Made by a program: the position numbers and the translations under genes. A stretch of DNA of 64,000 nucleotides, from contig NC_084835.1 in the NCBI RefSeq assembly GCF_033115175.1, forward strand, positions 96,130,448-96,194,447, given 5' to 3'. The notes under the pieces are model-generated. The model saw nothing but the letters and a program-made list of their open reading frames with translations. It had not been told where the DNA came from and did not search any database. This document shows, piece after piece, positions 51,239-64,000 of the stretch. This stretch comes from Lepus europaeus (Eukaryota; Chordata; Mammalia; Lagomorpha; Leporidae). Numbering within the stretch: position 1 is the stretch's first letter; every line of letters starts with the position of its first letter.

Positions 51239-52937
51239 GCATATTTTTATATACATTTGCATTTATATTCATTTGACTTTTTGCTCAATCATCTACAAAC
51301 ATTTCAAAATGTTTGTACGTTAACATACTTTTTTTTACATCAAGGATGTGTATTTATTCACATTCTCGTTATCAAGAGATAAGAGAAGCAAGGAGAACTC
51401 AGTCGAAGAAAACACCAACAACACTGGGTAAAGGGAAGCTCCTATCACAGAAGTCTGATAGACCTTCAGTTTCATCGTTCCTGCCATACTTGCAGGATTC
51501 ACTGCAGCAGTTTAACCACTGTCAAAAGTAATAAACCCCTCTGTTTTACTAATTTATCATTTTCCTTATCTTTTTGGTTTAAGAGTACATTTCTTCTACA
51601 AATCAAAAAGGATATGAATATAGGCTGTCATCATGCAAAGATGAAAGTATACTGAACGTGAGTAAAATAATAAATTAGCAGAATGGCATCCACAAAATAA
51701 ACTTCCTAAAGCTCCAGCTCTTGATGACTGATAAACTCATGTAATAAATATGACTTGAAGGGGAATCATCTGTGGCAACACATCCATAATCATTACAACA
51801 GGACAGTCCTTTCATTTGTACATGACTAGCAAGACTCTAAGTCTATATATCAGGTAGCACACCAATCAAAGGCTGATCATTGTAATAAAAAAGAAGAATT
51901 CTCCGTAATTCACATACTGTTATCTGTATAACCATCATCACTGTACAGATGGGGGACTGGAGAAGAAGAAAGTCCTGCTTCTATAGCTTCTATCTTTATA
52001 CCACCAAAAAGAGAACTCAGCAAAAGATACAGATAACAAATAAAAATATTCATTGATGCAAAGTTTGCCCAAAACAAAACAAAAAAGGATTCCAGGCAGT
52101 TAAGTAACAAAACATCACAGAGATATGATAAAGCCAGGGTACAGGCTTGAAAAGCCTGAGCTCTTCAGGGCACACTGTACTCTGCAGAATGACAGCTTAA
52201 TCCACCAGCTTCCAACTTTTCTAAGAATGGAAACTTTAAAATAAAAATGCAATATTATCAAGATACAAAATAAAAGCAGTTAATTTTAAGTTTAAATGTC
52301 TTCAATGAGAGGTCACTGAGAACAATATAACTGTTTTGATTAAGGTAACATTCTTATCAATGATTGAAAATGATGGCCTTTTATCTGTATCAGAATCTGG
52401 CCTTTTCCCTACAATTTTTTGTTTGCAAAATGTAAATAACCTGATTGAGAAGCATGTAGTTGCAAATGCACATTTTTAGTTGCTTTATTTGTAAATGCTA
52501 TTAACTACCTCTTGAAAACTTGGGTTATTCTTGAATAAAAATAACTGAGAAATACACAAGAAATCCAGTAGGCTATTGTCTCAAAAAATGAGTCACCCAC
52601 AATAAACGAGCACTGACATTCTTTCATAATTAAGGCATTATCAAATCTGGAGACAGTTAATAGGGTCTTTAACTGGCTTAAGCCTCCATTCCATACAGAA
52701 TGTATTTCTCATTTTATTTGTAGCAACAAAACATTAACCAAAGTCATTCAAAAGCGAACTCAGTCATCAAATGTGCATCTTAAAATGCCAGGTTTCATTT
52801 CAAGTTCCAAAACTGAAAAAAGTATGCCCAGATCCCAGATACCTTAGGTGTTATCTAGCTTCCACTGGAACTCACTGTTGTTAGTTACCTAATTTTACAA
52901 GAAGACATACAAAACAGAATTCTTAAAAATATGAAGG

Positions 52938-53240
52938 CAGAGGCTGGTGCTGTGGCATAGCAGGTAAAGCCGCCGCCTGTAGTGCCAGCATCCCATATGG
53001 GTGCCAGTTCAAGTCCCGGCTGCTCCACTTCAGATCCGGCTCTGCTGTGGCCTGGGAAAGCAGTAGGACATGGCTCAAGTCCTTGGGCCCCTGGACTCGC
53101 GTGGTAGACCTGCTAAAAGCTCCTGGCTCCTGGCTTCAGATCCGCACTGGGGAATGAACTAGCCGATGGAAGACCTCTCTCTCTCTGCCTTTCCTTCTAT
53201 GTAACTCTTTCATGTAAATAAACAAATCTTTAAAAAAAAA
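52938..53240 (+). mobile_element. CSINE, full length
   Basis: Head AGAGGCTGGTGCTGTGGCAT and tail AAATAAACAAATCTTTAAAA. Confidence 0.93.
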
Positions 53241-53242
53241 GA

Positions 53243-53436
53243 AGGTATTCCAAAAAGTACAAAAGAAACTGGAATTACTATTCAGTACCCAAAAAGCTGG
53301 AAATGTAAGTGTAGTTTTTTTCATAATATGCATGTTCTGTGTACTTTCTGAAGAATGTTTTTCATGTGAATGTTTCTCAAAATCTTTTGAACCAAAATAA
53401 TCTTTTACATTTTCCATGAATATTTTGAGGTGCCCT
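53243..53436. repeat. Palindromic short repeat family, full two-armed copy
   Basis: Left arm AGGTATTCCAAAAAGTAC and right arm TTTTCCATGAATATTTTGAGG, then TGCCCT. About 194 bp, the most complete copy. Confidence 0.75.
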
Positions 53437-53934
53437 CCTATGCGAATGTTGATTTCTCCTGATCAGTAATACAGTAAGTTCAAATATATCCAGAGATGTC
53501 AGGAATTAACTTTCTTTCAAGATCTTTGGATGCTCATAAAATAAACACTCCTTTGAAAGAATCTTAACAATCGATACTACAAGAAAGTTTGCGCTCCATT
53601 CTGTAAAGCTGATGTATATACCTACCTTTACAAGAATCAAGCAAACTTTTTTGGGGAAAATCACTTCCAAGTATGTATTTCAACTTCTTGGATAGCTCAG
53701 GGAACATGTATTCCATCCCCTCCGATTTTTGTATTACAAAACATTTTAAGCATCCATTAAAGTAAAAGGAACTATGGAATAAGCAGCCATATATATTAAT
53801 CAGAGTCTACTATTAACATTTGTTTGCTCTAGTCTGTATCTATCATCTAATGTTTCCTCCAACAACACACTATTATTTTTTTGCTATTTTTTTTTAAAGT
53901 GAAGTTGCACACACCCTAAATCTAGACAAATAAA

Positions 53935-54960
53935 TATGCATGTTAACTCGAGTTCATTGTTCTTTTTTAAGGTAAAATTTACCCAGTGTGAACCACGAAT
54001 CTTAGTGGTATCATTTTGAGTTTTATCAAATATGTAAAACTGGGTACTTTCAACCCTAACAAGATCATCACTCAGGACCTTTTCTCAGTCAATCCCTGTC
54101 CCCTCCCCAGGGGCAACCGCTGATTTCTTTCCCAAGTTCAGTGTCTCTTAGGATGCCACAGACAAGGAATCACACAATACTCTTCTGGGTCTGGTTTTTC
54201 TGGGTCAGCATGATCCTGAGATTCGTCTACGCTAACGTAGCCCTTGCTTTTTAGCTTTCCATGACTGCCCACCGACTGCTTGGGCATTCTTTACTGACCA
54301 GTGCCTGCCTGTTGCTACGAACATACCAGGGCATGTCCTTCTGAGGGAGTATGCGTTCATTTCTCCTGGTTAAAGCGTAGAGGTAAAATCCCTGAGCCAG
54401 TGGGCAGATGCACATTTAGTTTTGTAATAAACTGGCAGACCTCCTTCCAGACTGGAAGCACCATGTTACATTCCCTCCCTCGACCTAGAGTCCCCAGGTG
54501 CTCCGGAGCCGTCCCAACATTTGGAGTGGTCAGTCTACTTAGATACTCTGGTGCTTGTGCAGTGCTAATGCATGGTGGTTTCAGCTGCCATTTTCCTGAT
54601 GACTAACAATACTGCACACTTTCCCATGTTCTCATCACTGAGCCTTTGTATATGTTTCGTCAAGTATTCAAATATTTTGCCAATTTTAAAAATTGAGCAA
54701 TTTATCTTTTCACTATTGAGTTAGAGAATTCAAGATAAAATCCTTCAGAAATGTTTTGCAAATATTTTCTCCAACTCTGTGACTTGCTTATTACTAATGT
54801 CTTCAGACAAGCTGTTTTTAATATTAATGACATCTAACTTAACAACTTTCTCTCACGCTTACTGTTTTCAATAACCTTAAATCTTTGTCTCCAAGTCACA
54901 AACATATTCTCTTATTTTCTGACACAAAGCTGATAGTTTTAGCTTTGTATTAGGACTATG
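53935..54960 (-). mobile_element. Old L1 3' UTR/ORF2-end fragment
   Basis: TTTTAGCTTTCCATGACTGC, the AATTGAGCAATTTATC region and ATTTTCTCCAACTCTGTGAC are the inverse of an old L1 3' end. Confidence 0.65.
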
Positions 54961-55004
54961 ATTCACATGGAACTAATTTTTCTTAATGTTAGAACGTCAG
55001 GTCA

Positions 55005-55272
55005 CGGGGCCAGCACTGTAGTGCAGCAGCTTAAGCCTTACCACTCATGACGTCAGCATCATATCAGAGACTACTCCACTTCCCATTCAGCGTCCTGTTA
55101 ATGTGCCCGAGTACTTGGGCCCCTGCCACCCATGTGCAACACCAGGATGGAGTTCTTGGCTCCTGGCTTCAGCCTGGCACAGCCAGTTACTGTAGCCTTT
55201 TGGGAAGCAAACCAGCAGATAGACAATCTCTGTCTGTTGTTTACCTTTCAAATAAAGAGACAGATATATCTT
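55005..55272 (+). mobile_element. CSINE, older copy
   Basis: Head CGGGGCCAGCACTGTAGTGC, shortened middle and a TTTCAAATAAAGAG tail. Confidence 0.85.
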
Positions 55273-56670
55273 TTATATAATGAGCCTTTTCTTTCCCAAA
55301 GAAGCTTCTCTATGTATTTTAGTTAGAGTAATAAAGAGCGGTTTAATTCAGTCATCTGAATCTCCCCTGGTCTCCTCATGAGAAAGGGTCACACTTCCTG
55401 GGTTCTTCTTCCATCCAGTACTTTAGAATTATATGCTAGACATTGTGAATTATATGTGATAGAGTCTAGGTTCTATCACATTCTTCCAGTGTTAACTTTT
55501 GTTTTAGTAGACAATTAACTTGATGACATTCAACGTGCAAACTGTCTTAGAGCAATTCAAATCAGCCTTCATCTTAAGCAGGGCTCACTAAGTGTATCCC
55601 ACACATGTGGGGTTGGGGGCCAGCCACTGATTTCGGCAGCGTTTGTAAGCAGAATCCAATGCCCCTCTGTTGTCGCTCTCCGTGCTGGGATTCTCCCCAC
55701 TCTTCAGTAGCTGTGGATGTCCCAAACTCTTGACCTCTAGTTCTCCATGCCAGAAAGACAGCAGTTTTACACTGAATTCAATAAAACAGAAAATTCACCC
55801 ATGCCAGTGTCAAATCCCCTCTAACATATGCCTCTTTTTATTTACGCTCCACTATCTTTCACTGTTTTTCAACCCTTGTGCAGAGTTTGTCGTGTGAGGC
55901 AGGGTCAGTGCGGGTAAGAACAGACCTGGTCATGGGAGCCTCGTTTTCTTTCATTTCTCTCAGCAAGATTTTGAAATTTTAAGTAGAGACTTTCTTTTTG
56001 CAATGCATTCCTACCTATGTCAGTTTTTTGGATACAATTCAAGGAAATGGTTTATTTCCATTTGTTTGTTGCTGTACACATGAAAATATGATTTTTAGAC
56101 ACTGAAATGTCAAGTACAGCCTTGCTGCATTTGCTCCAGTGGCTGTATTTACAACTCCTTAGGTTTCCTACAGAAGTAACCATGTCGCCTATGAATAGAA
56201 AGCACTTTGATCCCTGCTCCCAGAGCTCCACGCCTTGCATAAGCTGTCCTCTTGCCTCACCGGCTGGGTCCTCCCCCACAACGGAGGCTAAACAACAGGA
56301 GTGCACCTTCTTGTCTTGCTCCTCATACTCAAGCATGGCGTTTGAGGATCAAGACTAATCTTAACTGTCAGCTTTTCTTGAAAGGCCTCTATGAGGTCAA
56401 GGAAGGCTCTTACATTTTTGAGTTTCTAGCAGTATTTAATTTGAATCAATGATGGGATTTTGTCCAATGCTTCTGACCAAGTAAAGTGGGTCTCCTGGCT
56501 CTCTTTTGTTCATCCAATGACTTAAATTGACTAAAACCCTGCCTGGTTGGGATAAATCTTAATCACGGTATTATTATTTTCATATTTAGCTAGAGAATAT
56601 TTTAACAATTTTTTTCATCTATGCTCATGACAAATATTCATCAATTTTTCTTCTTCTAAGAGTTGTCATG

Positions 56671-56985
56671 GGGGGTGGCGCTGTGGTATAGCAGGTTAAA
56701 CCACCACCTGCAGTGCCAGCATCCCATATGGGTACCAGTTCAAGTCCCAGATGCTCCACTTCCGATCCAGCTCCCTGGCTAAGGCCTGGGAAAGCAGTGG
56801 AACATGGAGCAAATACCAGGGCTCCTATACCCACATGGAAGACCCAGAAAAAGCTCCTGGTTTTGGATTGGCTCAGCTCTGGCCGTTGCAGGCATCTGGG
56901 GAGTGAACCAGCAGATAGATGGACAATCTCTTTCTCTAACTCTGCATTTCAAATAAAATAAATAAACCTTTTGGGAAAAAAAAAA
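56671..56985 (+). mobile_element. CSINE, full length
   Basis: Head GGGGGTGGCGCTGTGGTATAGC and tail CAAATAAAATAAATAAAC. Inserted in L1. Confidence 0.92.
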
Positions 56986-56992
56986 TTGCCGT

Positions 56993-57300
56993 GGAGGGCT
57001 GGAACTGTGGCATAGAAGGTTAGGCCTCTGCCTGGAGTGTCAGCATCACATATGGGTACCGGTTCAACTTCCCGCTGCTTCACTTTCAATCCAGCTCCCT
57101 GCTATGGCCTGGGAAAGCCACGGAAGATGGCCCAAGTGCTTGGGCCCCTGCACCCACATGGAGACCCAGAAGTTGTTCCTGGCTTCAGCCTGGCCCAGCC
57201 CTGGCCCCTGGCCCTTGTGGCCATTTGGGGAGCAAACCAGAGGATGGAAGCTTACACTATCAATCTCTTTCGGTATCTATGCCTTTCAAATAAATTAAAA
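56993..57300 (+). mobile_element. CSINE, tandem with the previous copy
   Basis: Head GGAGGGCTGGAACTGTGGC and tail TTTCAAATAAATTAAAA. Starts within 10 bp of the preceding copy. Confidence 0.9.
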
Positions 57301-57811
57301 GTTGTTGCAGTCAGGTTTTACTATTAGGGCTACACCAACCTCATAAAACAACCCTTTTTCTGAGTTTCTGTAAGGTTGGTGCTATTTCTTGTGCAAATAT
57401 TTCAAATTACCGGTAAAAGCACCTGGGCCTAGAGTTCTTTGTGGGAAAAATTCTGATTGAATTTCTTTAATCATTATAGGGCTATCTAGATGTTCCATTT
57501 CTTCCTCCATCAATAGAGGAAGCCTAAATTTTATCATTACAAATAGTCATGAAATTTAATAAAGTCATTAGTGCATTTTTTTTTATCCTTTAGATCTATA
57601 AGATCTAGCTTGACAATCTCTCATCACTGCTGCAACTGATTTGTGGCTGTGCACTCTTTTTAAAATCAGTCTAATGGGGGGAAAAAAAATCAGCCTAATG
57701 GGGATCTTAGCTTTCCAAAGAACTGCTTTTGGCTTTGATAATCATCTTTTTTGTTTTCAATGACAGGGCTCCTTCAGGGATGTTACAGAGGTGAGGGTCC
57801 TGACACTTTTT

Positions 57812-58065
57812 TTCCCCCTTTGAAAAGCAGAACAAGAAACAGAGGCAGACAGAGCTCTTCGACCTGCTGGTTCACTCCCCAAATGCCTGCAACAGCCCAG
57901 ACAGGGCCGGGCTGAAGCCAAAGATCCAAGTAGTCACCTGCTGCCTCCCAGGGTGCACATCAGCAGGAAGCTAGAATTAGCAGCAGAGCCAGGACTGGCA
58001 CCCAGGCACTACGATAGAGATACGGGCATCCCAAGTGGCTTCCTAACTGGCAAGTGCTGCTCCAG
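57812..58065 (-). mobile_element. Old CSINE-related copy
   Basis: CACTCCCCAAATGCCTGC, CTGCTGCCTCCCAGGGTGC and GGGCATCCCAAGTGGC are the older C-repeat variant, as at 12300. Confidence 0.75.
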
Positions 58066-59257
58066 CTGGTCACTGATTTCTGCGCATATGTTTATTATTT
58101 CTTCCTTTTACTCACTTTCCATTTTATCTGTTTCCCCTAGTTTCTTCGGAAAAATCTTAGGCAACTTTTTCTTAGCTGGTTTAATTATTTAAAGCTGTAA
58201 ATTTCCAGTCAAGCCTAGCCACATGCCACATATTTGATGTTATATTTTCATGGTCACTTAGTTTCAAGTATCTTCTTATCCCCTAATTTTTTAGTAAATA
58301 ACCCCAAAGTCAAAGAACTATGTTAATTTCAAGTTTTTAACAGATGCCCTATTGGTATTAATTTCCTATTGTTGGCAGAGAACACAGTCTGTGGATTTCC
58401 AACTTTTCAAATTTTTAAAATTGAGACTTGTGGCCTGCCAAGAATCTTTCCTGATGAGGTTAGCGTGAACACTTTTGTGTATTCTACTGATGCTGGGTTT
58501 AGTATTCTATAACTATCAATTTGGTAGTTGTTAATCTAACTCAGAACTTCTAAGTCATTGTTATTTTTCTGTCTAACTGTACTAACTGCAACTGTGACTT
58601 TGTCCCATCAATTCTATCACGTTTTGTTGCATGTACTTTGAAGCTCTTTTTATCAAGCCAACATGCATTTGCGATGATGACTTATCCACCTAAGTAAACA
58701 GGGACCTGTCATTCACAATGTCCTGGCTCCACTGCTTCTGATGAACAGTCACCAGTTATTTACATCTCTATTCTCCTGCGCGTTCATGCATTTCTCAGCA
58801 GCTGTTCTAAGACGTCTTGTTTCATCGGTCTGACTCTGATGCACCTGAGTGGGGTTTTCTTCTGGTTACTCTGTGTGAGTAATAAGGAATCTCTTGTTTG
58901 GTATTCAACTGCTGACAGATTTCAAGCTCCACCACTCTCTCTCCTTCTGTCTCAAATCTGGGAAAGCCTAGACACTCCCTCTCTACTAAGAGAATTTCAA
59001 ACCAGGGCAGTCTCAGCACATGCACAGGACATGACCTGTTACCCCAGCCTCCACCCCTAACCATGACAAAACCCCAAACTTTCATCACTGCTCTCACCAG
59101 ACATTTTTGGACCAACCTGGGAACCTTTCCTGCTTTCCCCAGGAAGCCTCAGAACGTGAGTAATAAACTTTTCCAAGTTCTCTTGGTGCATGTGTAGGAA
59201 ACATCATCAGTCTCACATTAAAATCAAATTTTGGGTGGGGAAAGTCCATCCCACATG

Positions 59258-59345
59258 AGGGTACTCAAAAACACTGTAGAAATATGGAATTAAAAAATTT
59301 TTATTTTAGTGCCAAAAAATTTTGAAATCCATGCAGTTTTTGCTA
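59258..59345. repeat. Palindromic short repeat family, half copy
   Basis: GAGGGTACTCAAAAACAC, then TTTGAAATCCATGCAG. Only one arm, as at 29192. Confidence 0.65.
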
Positions 59346-60420
59346 TATGATTCACTTAGTGACGCGTGCCAGGCACAGTACTAAACCTTACACATGGATG
59401 AAATCTCTCAATCCTCAACACCAGCGTGAATTCGGCATTGTTGCCCGCTTTTGACAAGTAAGGTAAAGAGATAAAGTAACGTGCAAGAAGTCAGCTAAGC
59501 AGCCACGTGGCAGGGCCCACGTCTGCCTTCTGACATCATCTGCGTCTTACAAAGTTACCACAAAGTAATTAAATGCAGCAAGCCAAAATTCTCCAAATAT
59601 ACAACACATAATGTGCAAAATGACAAAAATTAAACACTTCACTACAAGAGCTATGTCCTCAGGAAAGAACCCCTTTGGACAAGTACATATACTAACACGG
59701 CCCTTTCCAAATTAAAATAGAGGAAATAACAGATTTCTCTAGTTACAGTCCTATAAAAGTAAAATCAATACTCTTACTTTTCTTGGGTTTAAAACAGCTC
59801 TTCTCAGAGGCAGAAGGAAAAAACCAGGCAATGATTGAAAATATTTTTTATCTCTACCTTTAAATGTGATGTTGAAAACATATACCTTCAAATTCTGCTA
59901 GGTTTCTACCACCTTTGAAAAATTACAAATATCTCCCACCACCCCCACACACCATTCTGTATTGCTGAAAGGATTTAAATATCAGTTCTAAAAATGCCCT
60001 TCCAAAAACAGAAACCTTTTTTACTTAAGTAAGTATATATGGCTAACACTTTATAAAGGCCTCAAAAAAAGTTCCTTTGATAATACAGCCTATGGAATTT
60101 CTAGTTTTATTGTCACATATATTATTTTAAACATTTTTTTAAAAAAGGAGCATCTAAATGACAAAAGAAATTCTAACAGAAAAACACGCCAGCTCAATCT
60201 TTTAAGTGAAACATAAAAAAACTGAAATACACTTCAAACAAAAATTACAATTCAAAATGAGACTCAAATTCTAATTTTTTTGCAATGGTTGATTTCGCTT
60301 TAAACAATTATCTTTTTTTAAAAAATCAGCATTTCACAAAAGCAAAGCTCAACTACTGTGTTTATTAGCATTTGGAAGTTCATCAAGTGCATTCATGTGC
60401 AGAGGTTAAAATGTCAGACT

Positions 60421-60760
60421 GGGCCCGCACTGTGGCCTAGCAGGTTAAGCCACCGCCTGCAGTGCTGACATCCCATATGGAAGCAAGTTCCAATCCAGGC
60501 TGTTCCACTTCAATCCAGCTCTCTGCTAATGCCTGGAAAGCAGAAGATGATGGCCCAACTCCTTGGTCTCTTGCACCCACATGGGAGACCTGGAAGAAGC
60601 TCCAGGCTCTTGGATTCGGATTGGCGCAGCTCGGGCCATTGTAGCCATTTGGTGAGTGAACAAGCGGATGGAAGACCTCTCTCCCTCTCCCTCTCTCTTT
60701 CTTTCTCTACCTCTCTGTAACTCTGCCTTTCAAATAAATAAATAAATAAATCTTTAAAAA
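60421..60760 (+). mobile_element. CSINE with TSD
   Basis: The TSD GTCAGACT is at 60413-60420 and 60761-60768. The head is GGGCCCGCACTGTGGCCTAGC, with a (AAAT)n tail. Confidence 0.95.
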
Positions 60761-60769
60761 GTCAGACTA

Positions 60770-63435
60770 CTGTATTACTTATACCTATTAATGAAAATGA
60801 TATAAACCCATCACATAAAAACTATGAGGAAATGTCCTTTCAAGTTATTTCAAACATTCTGCATAATTTTTCGCAAAGTTCCAACTACAAACTTTCACGG
60901 CACTCTCAGGACAAAAATAACTTTCCTTCACTGCCCCAACCGGATTGGCTCAGCAATTTGGTAAATACTATATCCCCTGAAATATATACAAAACCAAGAT
61001 GTAAAAGAAAAAAGCCTGTGATGAGGGAGCTAATCAGAAATCTCCTAATATATTTCTCTAATTTAAGCATTTATAGTTTTACAAAAGCCTCAAGATGACC
61101 ATTTCACACAGCTTCCCATAATAACCCAAAGACAGAACTGGAGGTAATCTTGGAATTTGAGAATAAAGACTAACTTAACACTTCAAAGAAAAACATAGCA
61201 ACAGAAGAAAACCCTAGTTACACAAGTTATAATAAAATAGTCTCTGAAAATAGAGCATCATTGGATAACTTAATAGGTATCATGGTCAAATATTTGTGTA
61301 GAATAAAAGTTTGTTTTGTTGGAATGCAAATGCCTGTCACGTCCCTCAGGCTCCCCATACCTTCTTCCTGTTCCTGGCAACCACTGACTCTGGAACACCA
61401 CATTGTCACAAGGAGGAAGCAGAGAGCTCATGAGACAAGCACTTGGAGAGCTCCCTTCACTACCTTCCAGGAAGCTCGTCAGCCTGCTTTCCTCCTCTTT
61501 TGCATTAAATTGCAACAAGATCTCAAGGCTTTCCAGCCATGCCCAGAGAGATGGATCAACAATAAATCTCTTTTCTGAAATGGAAGATTCAGCTTGAACT
61601 AGATCAAAGCTTCACCGTCTCAGTTCACTCACTCCACGCCCTCCAGGACGTGCCAGCTGCCCTTTGCTAGGCCCCTCCCGGTCCTGGAACAGAGGCAGGG
61701 AGTTCGAGGGTGAGGGCACAATCCTGCCTGGCTGAATGAACTGCCATCCGCTGCAAAGCACTGTGGGGCTGGGCTCCTGTAGAGGTCAGAGGCCCTACCG
61801 TAACTTCCTCAAGCAGTGACTTCTCAGGCTGCTTCCACGTGGGTCACTTCGACCCTCCATCCACGTTGGCCTCTTGATCCTTTTAAGACAAATCCAGCTA
61901 TCTAACTCAAGCCTGCTCAATGAAATAATGCTTTCATCTTTGACCTATCAAGTGCAGGCCACCCCATCGTGACTTCTTCATTTCACTGAAGCAGAGATAA
62001 CTCCAGCTCGTCTTTCACTTCTAGGCTGTTCCGGATAGAAGTCAGGTCTCAGTCTATCTCAAACCTCCGCAGACACACGTCAGACTGAGCAGTTCTAGTG
62101 AAGTCACCAATCTGGACAGAGGAAAAGGCAAACGCTACCACATACTCTCTCCATGGACGTTCTCCCTAGCGTCTGTCCCTGGAGGCCTTCTTCATTTAGT
62201 CAGCCTAGACGGTTTAACTGTATGGACACTTCTCTCAGGGAAGCCTTGGGATGGGAAAAGAGGGTAGCTCCTCAACACCACCTGTAGGTTACTAACTCAC
62301 TGTCTATTGTTCTTGGGTTTGGGATACATTATGAGCATGCCAGAGGAGTTTCCACTGCAACTTTTGGTTACGGTTCTACTTCCAGAGAAAACATCATCAG
62401 GTCATAGCAAGCCAATATTCCTTTTGCAACAACCACAGAACGGGGAAGGGGAGGAGGCAACCTGCTCAAAGACAATGCACAGCTACCAAAGCAATGAGAT
62501 CCAGACGACCTAAACTGCAGCAGAAAGAACACTCTAGGCAAAATGAAAATCCTCTGCCAATCCTCTCCAGGGGTCATCTGCAGGGTCAAGGCACAGGCTA
62601 AGGACTGGGTTCAATCTGGCGAAAGAAACCTTATTGACTAGTCACACAGTGGAACTCTGACAATCATGAGAGCCTCTCCCCTCAAGTGAGTATCAGATTT
62701 TAAAGCTGAGGGGTGAAGACTCAAACTGTGAAAGAGTAAACAGGAAATCTCCCAGCGTTTGTGGGATCCAAGAAGGGAACCTCCTGCCGTGGGCTGTGTA
62801 AGGCCTGCAAAACCATCTGGTCTGGCCCTGCCAAGGCAGCTGCAGGCAGGACTCGAAGTTCAACACATCTATAGCAGCTAATGTTTAAGTTGAGAATTCT
62901 GTGTGGCTGCAACACAAATGGCCCTTGGCAGAAAAAAGGTCCCCCACCCCACCGCCCCGGCAATTAGGTGATAGCCTACCAGGTTTTCAATCACAATCTC
63001 AGCACAAAAGGTAAAGTCAGTAATAGACTGCACAAAATCAGGATGGCAACCCAGTCCCAACCCTATTCAATCTGATTACAGAGTAAGATGATAGGCCCCT
63101 CTTGCTACCTACCTGACTTTGGTAGGGCCAAATACTGTTTGGGAAGGCATCATCTGCAGCCAATATAATACTCTTAATACATGAATTTTATATATTATAT
63201 GCAATATATGGCATAAACCAAAATTACAAGACCTGAAGAGGTAGGAAAATGTGATAATCTAAAAAATGAATAGATAATAAATATATGATCCAGACACTAG
63301 AATTTGTAGACCAAGTCTTTAAAGTAATTATTATAAACACATTAAGAAAAACAGAAAAAATGGTGAAATTCAAGAGAGACTTGAAATCCATAGCATCAAA
63401 GGAACATACTAAAACCATACTAAATACTACAACAG
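60770..63435. other. Unassigned intronic sequence
   Basis: 61280-62560 is somewhat GC-rich with short ORFs on both strands, none with a recognisable product or splice context. I saw no repeat that I can name. Confidence 0.4.
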
Positions 63436-63754
63436 GCCGACGCCGTGGCTCACTAGGCTAATCATCTGCCTGCGGTGCCAGCACCCTGGGTTCTAGTCCC
63501 AATCGGAGCACTGGATTCTGTCCCGGTTGCTCCTCTTCCAGGCCAGCTCTCTGCTGTGGCCCAGAAGGGCAGTGGAGGATGGCCCAAGTCCTTGGGCCCT
63601 GCACCCGCATGGGAGACCAGGAGGAGCACCTGGCTCCTGGCTTCGGATCAGCGCAGTGCACCGGCCACAGCGGCCATTGGGGGGTGAACCAACAGAAATG
63701 GAAGACCTTTCTGTCTGTCTCTCTGACCACTCTGCCTGTCAAAAAAGAAAAAAA
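63436..63754 (+). mobile_element. Young CSINE
   Basis: Head AGGCCGACGCCGTGGCTCAC and end CTGCCTGTCAAAAAAG. The flanking AAATACTACAACA/AAATACTAAAACA is a likely TSD. Confidence 0.95.
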
Positions 63755-63785
63755 AATACTAAAACAACATTTGAAGAACTTATTA

Positions 63786-63980
63786 GGGGGCCGACACTAT
63801 GATGCAATGGGCAAAGCCACCCCCTCAGCACCAGCTGGAGCCCCAGCTGCTCCAGTTCCAATCCAGCTGCCTGCTAATGCACCTGGGAAAGCAATGGAAG
63901 ACAGCCCAAGTACTTGAGCCACTGCTCCCACATCAGGGACCAGAAGTTCTTCACTCCAGCTTCGAATCTGCCCCCAAAAT
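63786..63980 (+). mobile_element. CSINE, degenerate and truncated
   Basis: GGGGGCCGACACTATGATGC head, shortened box region and no tail. It fades out before the window end. Confidence 0.75.
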
Positions 63981-64000
63981 ACACAAGCTGTAAATGAGGA

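Larger units (their letters stand above)
55970..58720 (-). mobile_element. Old L1 ORF2 fossil, antisense to plus strand
   Basis: Inverse of ORF2. GGGATTTTGTCCAATGCTTC (56455) and CACCAACCTCATAAAACAAC (57335) are RT-side. GGCTTTGATAATCATC (57730) and 58370-58650 are upstream RT and endonuclease-side. Interrupted by three CSINEs, with no open frame. Confidence 0.7.
40185..64000 (-). other. SMAD2 intron 2, 3' part
   Basis: At least 23.8 kb. The first coding exon, which would give an uninterrupted 78-codon run from the initiator Met, is absent on the minus strand up to the window end. Contents: L1 fragments (41930-46700, 53935-54960, 55970-58720), CSINEs and palindromic repeats. 40187-41930, 48213-49523, 50260-50938, 51239-52937, 55273-55970, 58725-60420 and 60770-63435 hold no recognised gene. 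Confidence 0.93.

Overview
The window is mammalian, almost certainly lagomorph (rabbit or hare), nuclear DNA. About 39 copies or fragments of the tRNA-derived lagomorph C-repeat SINE (CSINE) are scattered through it. Several are young, full-length copies with intact target-site duplications (TSDs). The remaining recognisable repeats are older and shared by placentals: L1 fossils on both strands, Tigger and hAT DNA transposons, and an MLT1-type MaLR LTR. Genus and species cannot be told from the sequence.

There is one protein-coding gene, SMAD2 (receptor-regulated SMAD of TGF-beta/activin/nodal signalling), on the minus strand. Nine coding exons are present, equivalent to human exons 3 to 11, at 40184-40095, 39066-38873, 38118-37984, 34234-34160, 20498-20445, 18709-18497, 16201-16064, 15874-15730 and 12187-12064. 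All introns are GT-AG and all phases join. The exons total 1168 nt. With the 236 nt of the missing first coding exon they give the 467-residue family length, ending in the SSMS receptor phosphorylation motif. The first coding exon, 5' UTR and promoter lie beyond position 64000, so intron 2 is at least 23.8 kb.

Layout: 1-12063 is the 3' UTR of SMAD2 plus downstream flank, with an uncertain poly(A) end and four SINEs. 12064-20498 holds the MH2 domain and the end of the linker, in closely spaced exons. 20499-34159 is intron 6, filled with old L1 and SINEs. 34160-40184 holds the linker, the MH1 beta-hairpin exon and the alternatively spliced exon 3. 40185-64000 is intron 2, mostly a degraded sense-to-plus L1 (42250-46700), an antisense L1 ORF2 (55970-58720), SINEs and unassigned sequence.

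No other gene, RNA gene, CRISPR or bacterial-type system was found. The long six-frame ORFs outside the exons are SINE or L1 read-through. I did not find a new biological system. The most useful leads are a family of short palindromic repeats that I could not name, a 62-bp tandem duplication in the 3' region, a G12 tract inside a SINE, a compound microsatellite close to exon 6, and a miR-155 seed match in the 3' UTR.
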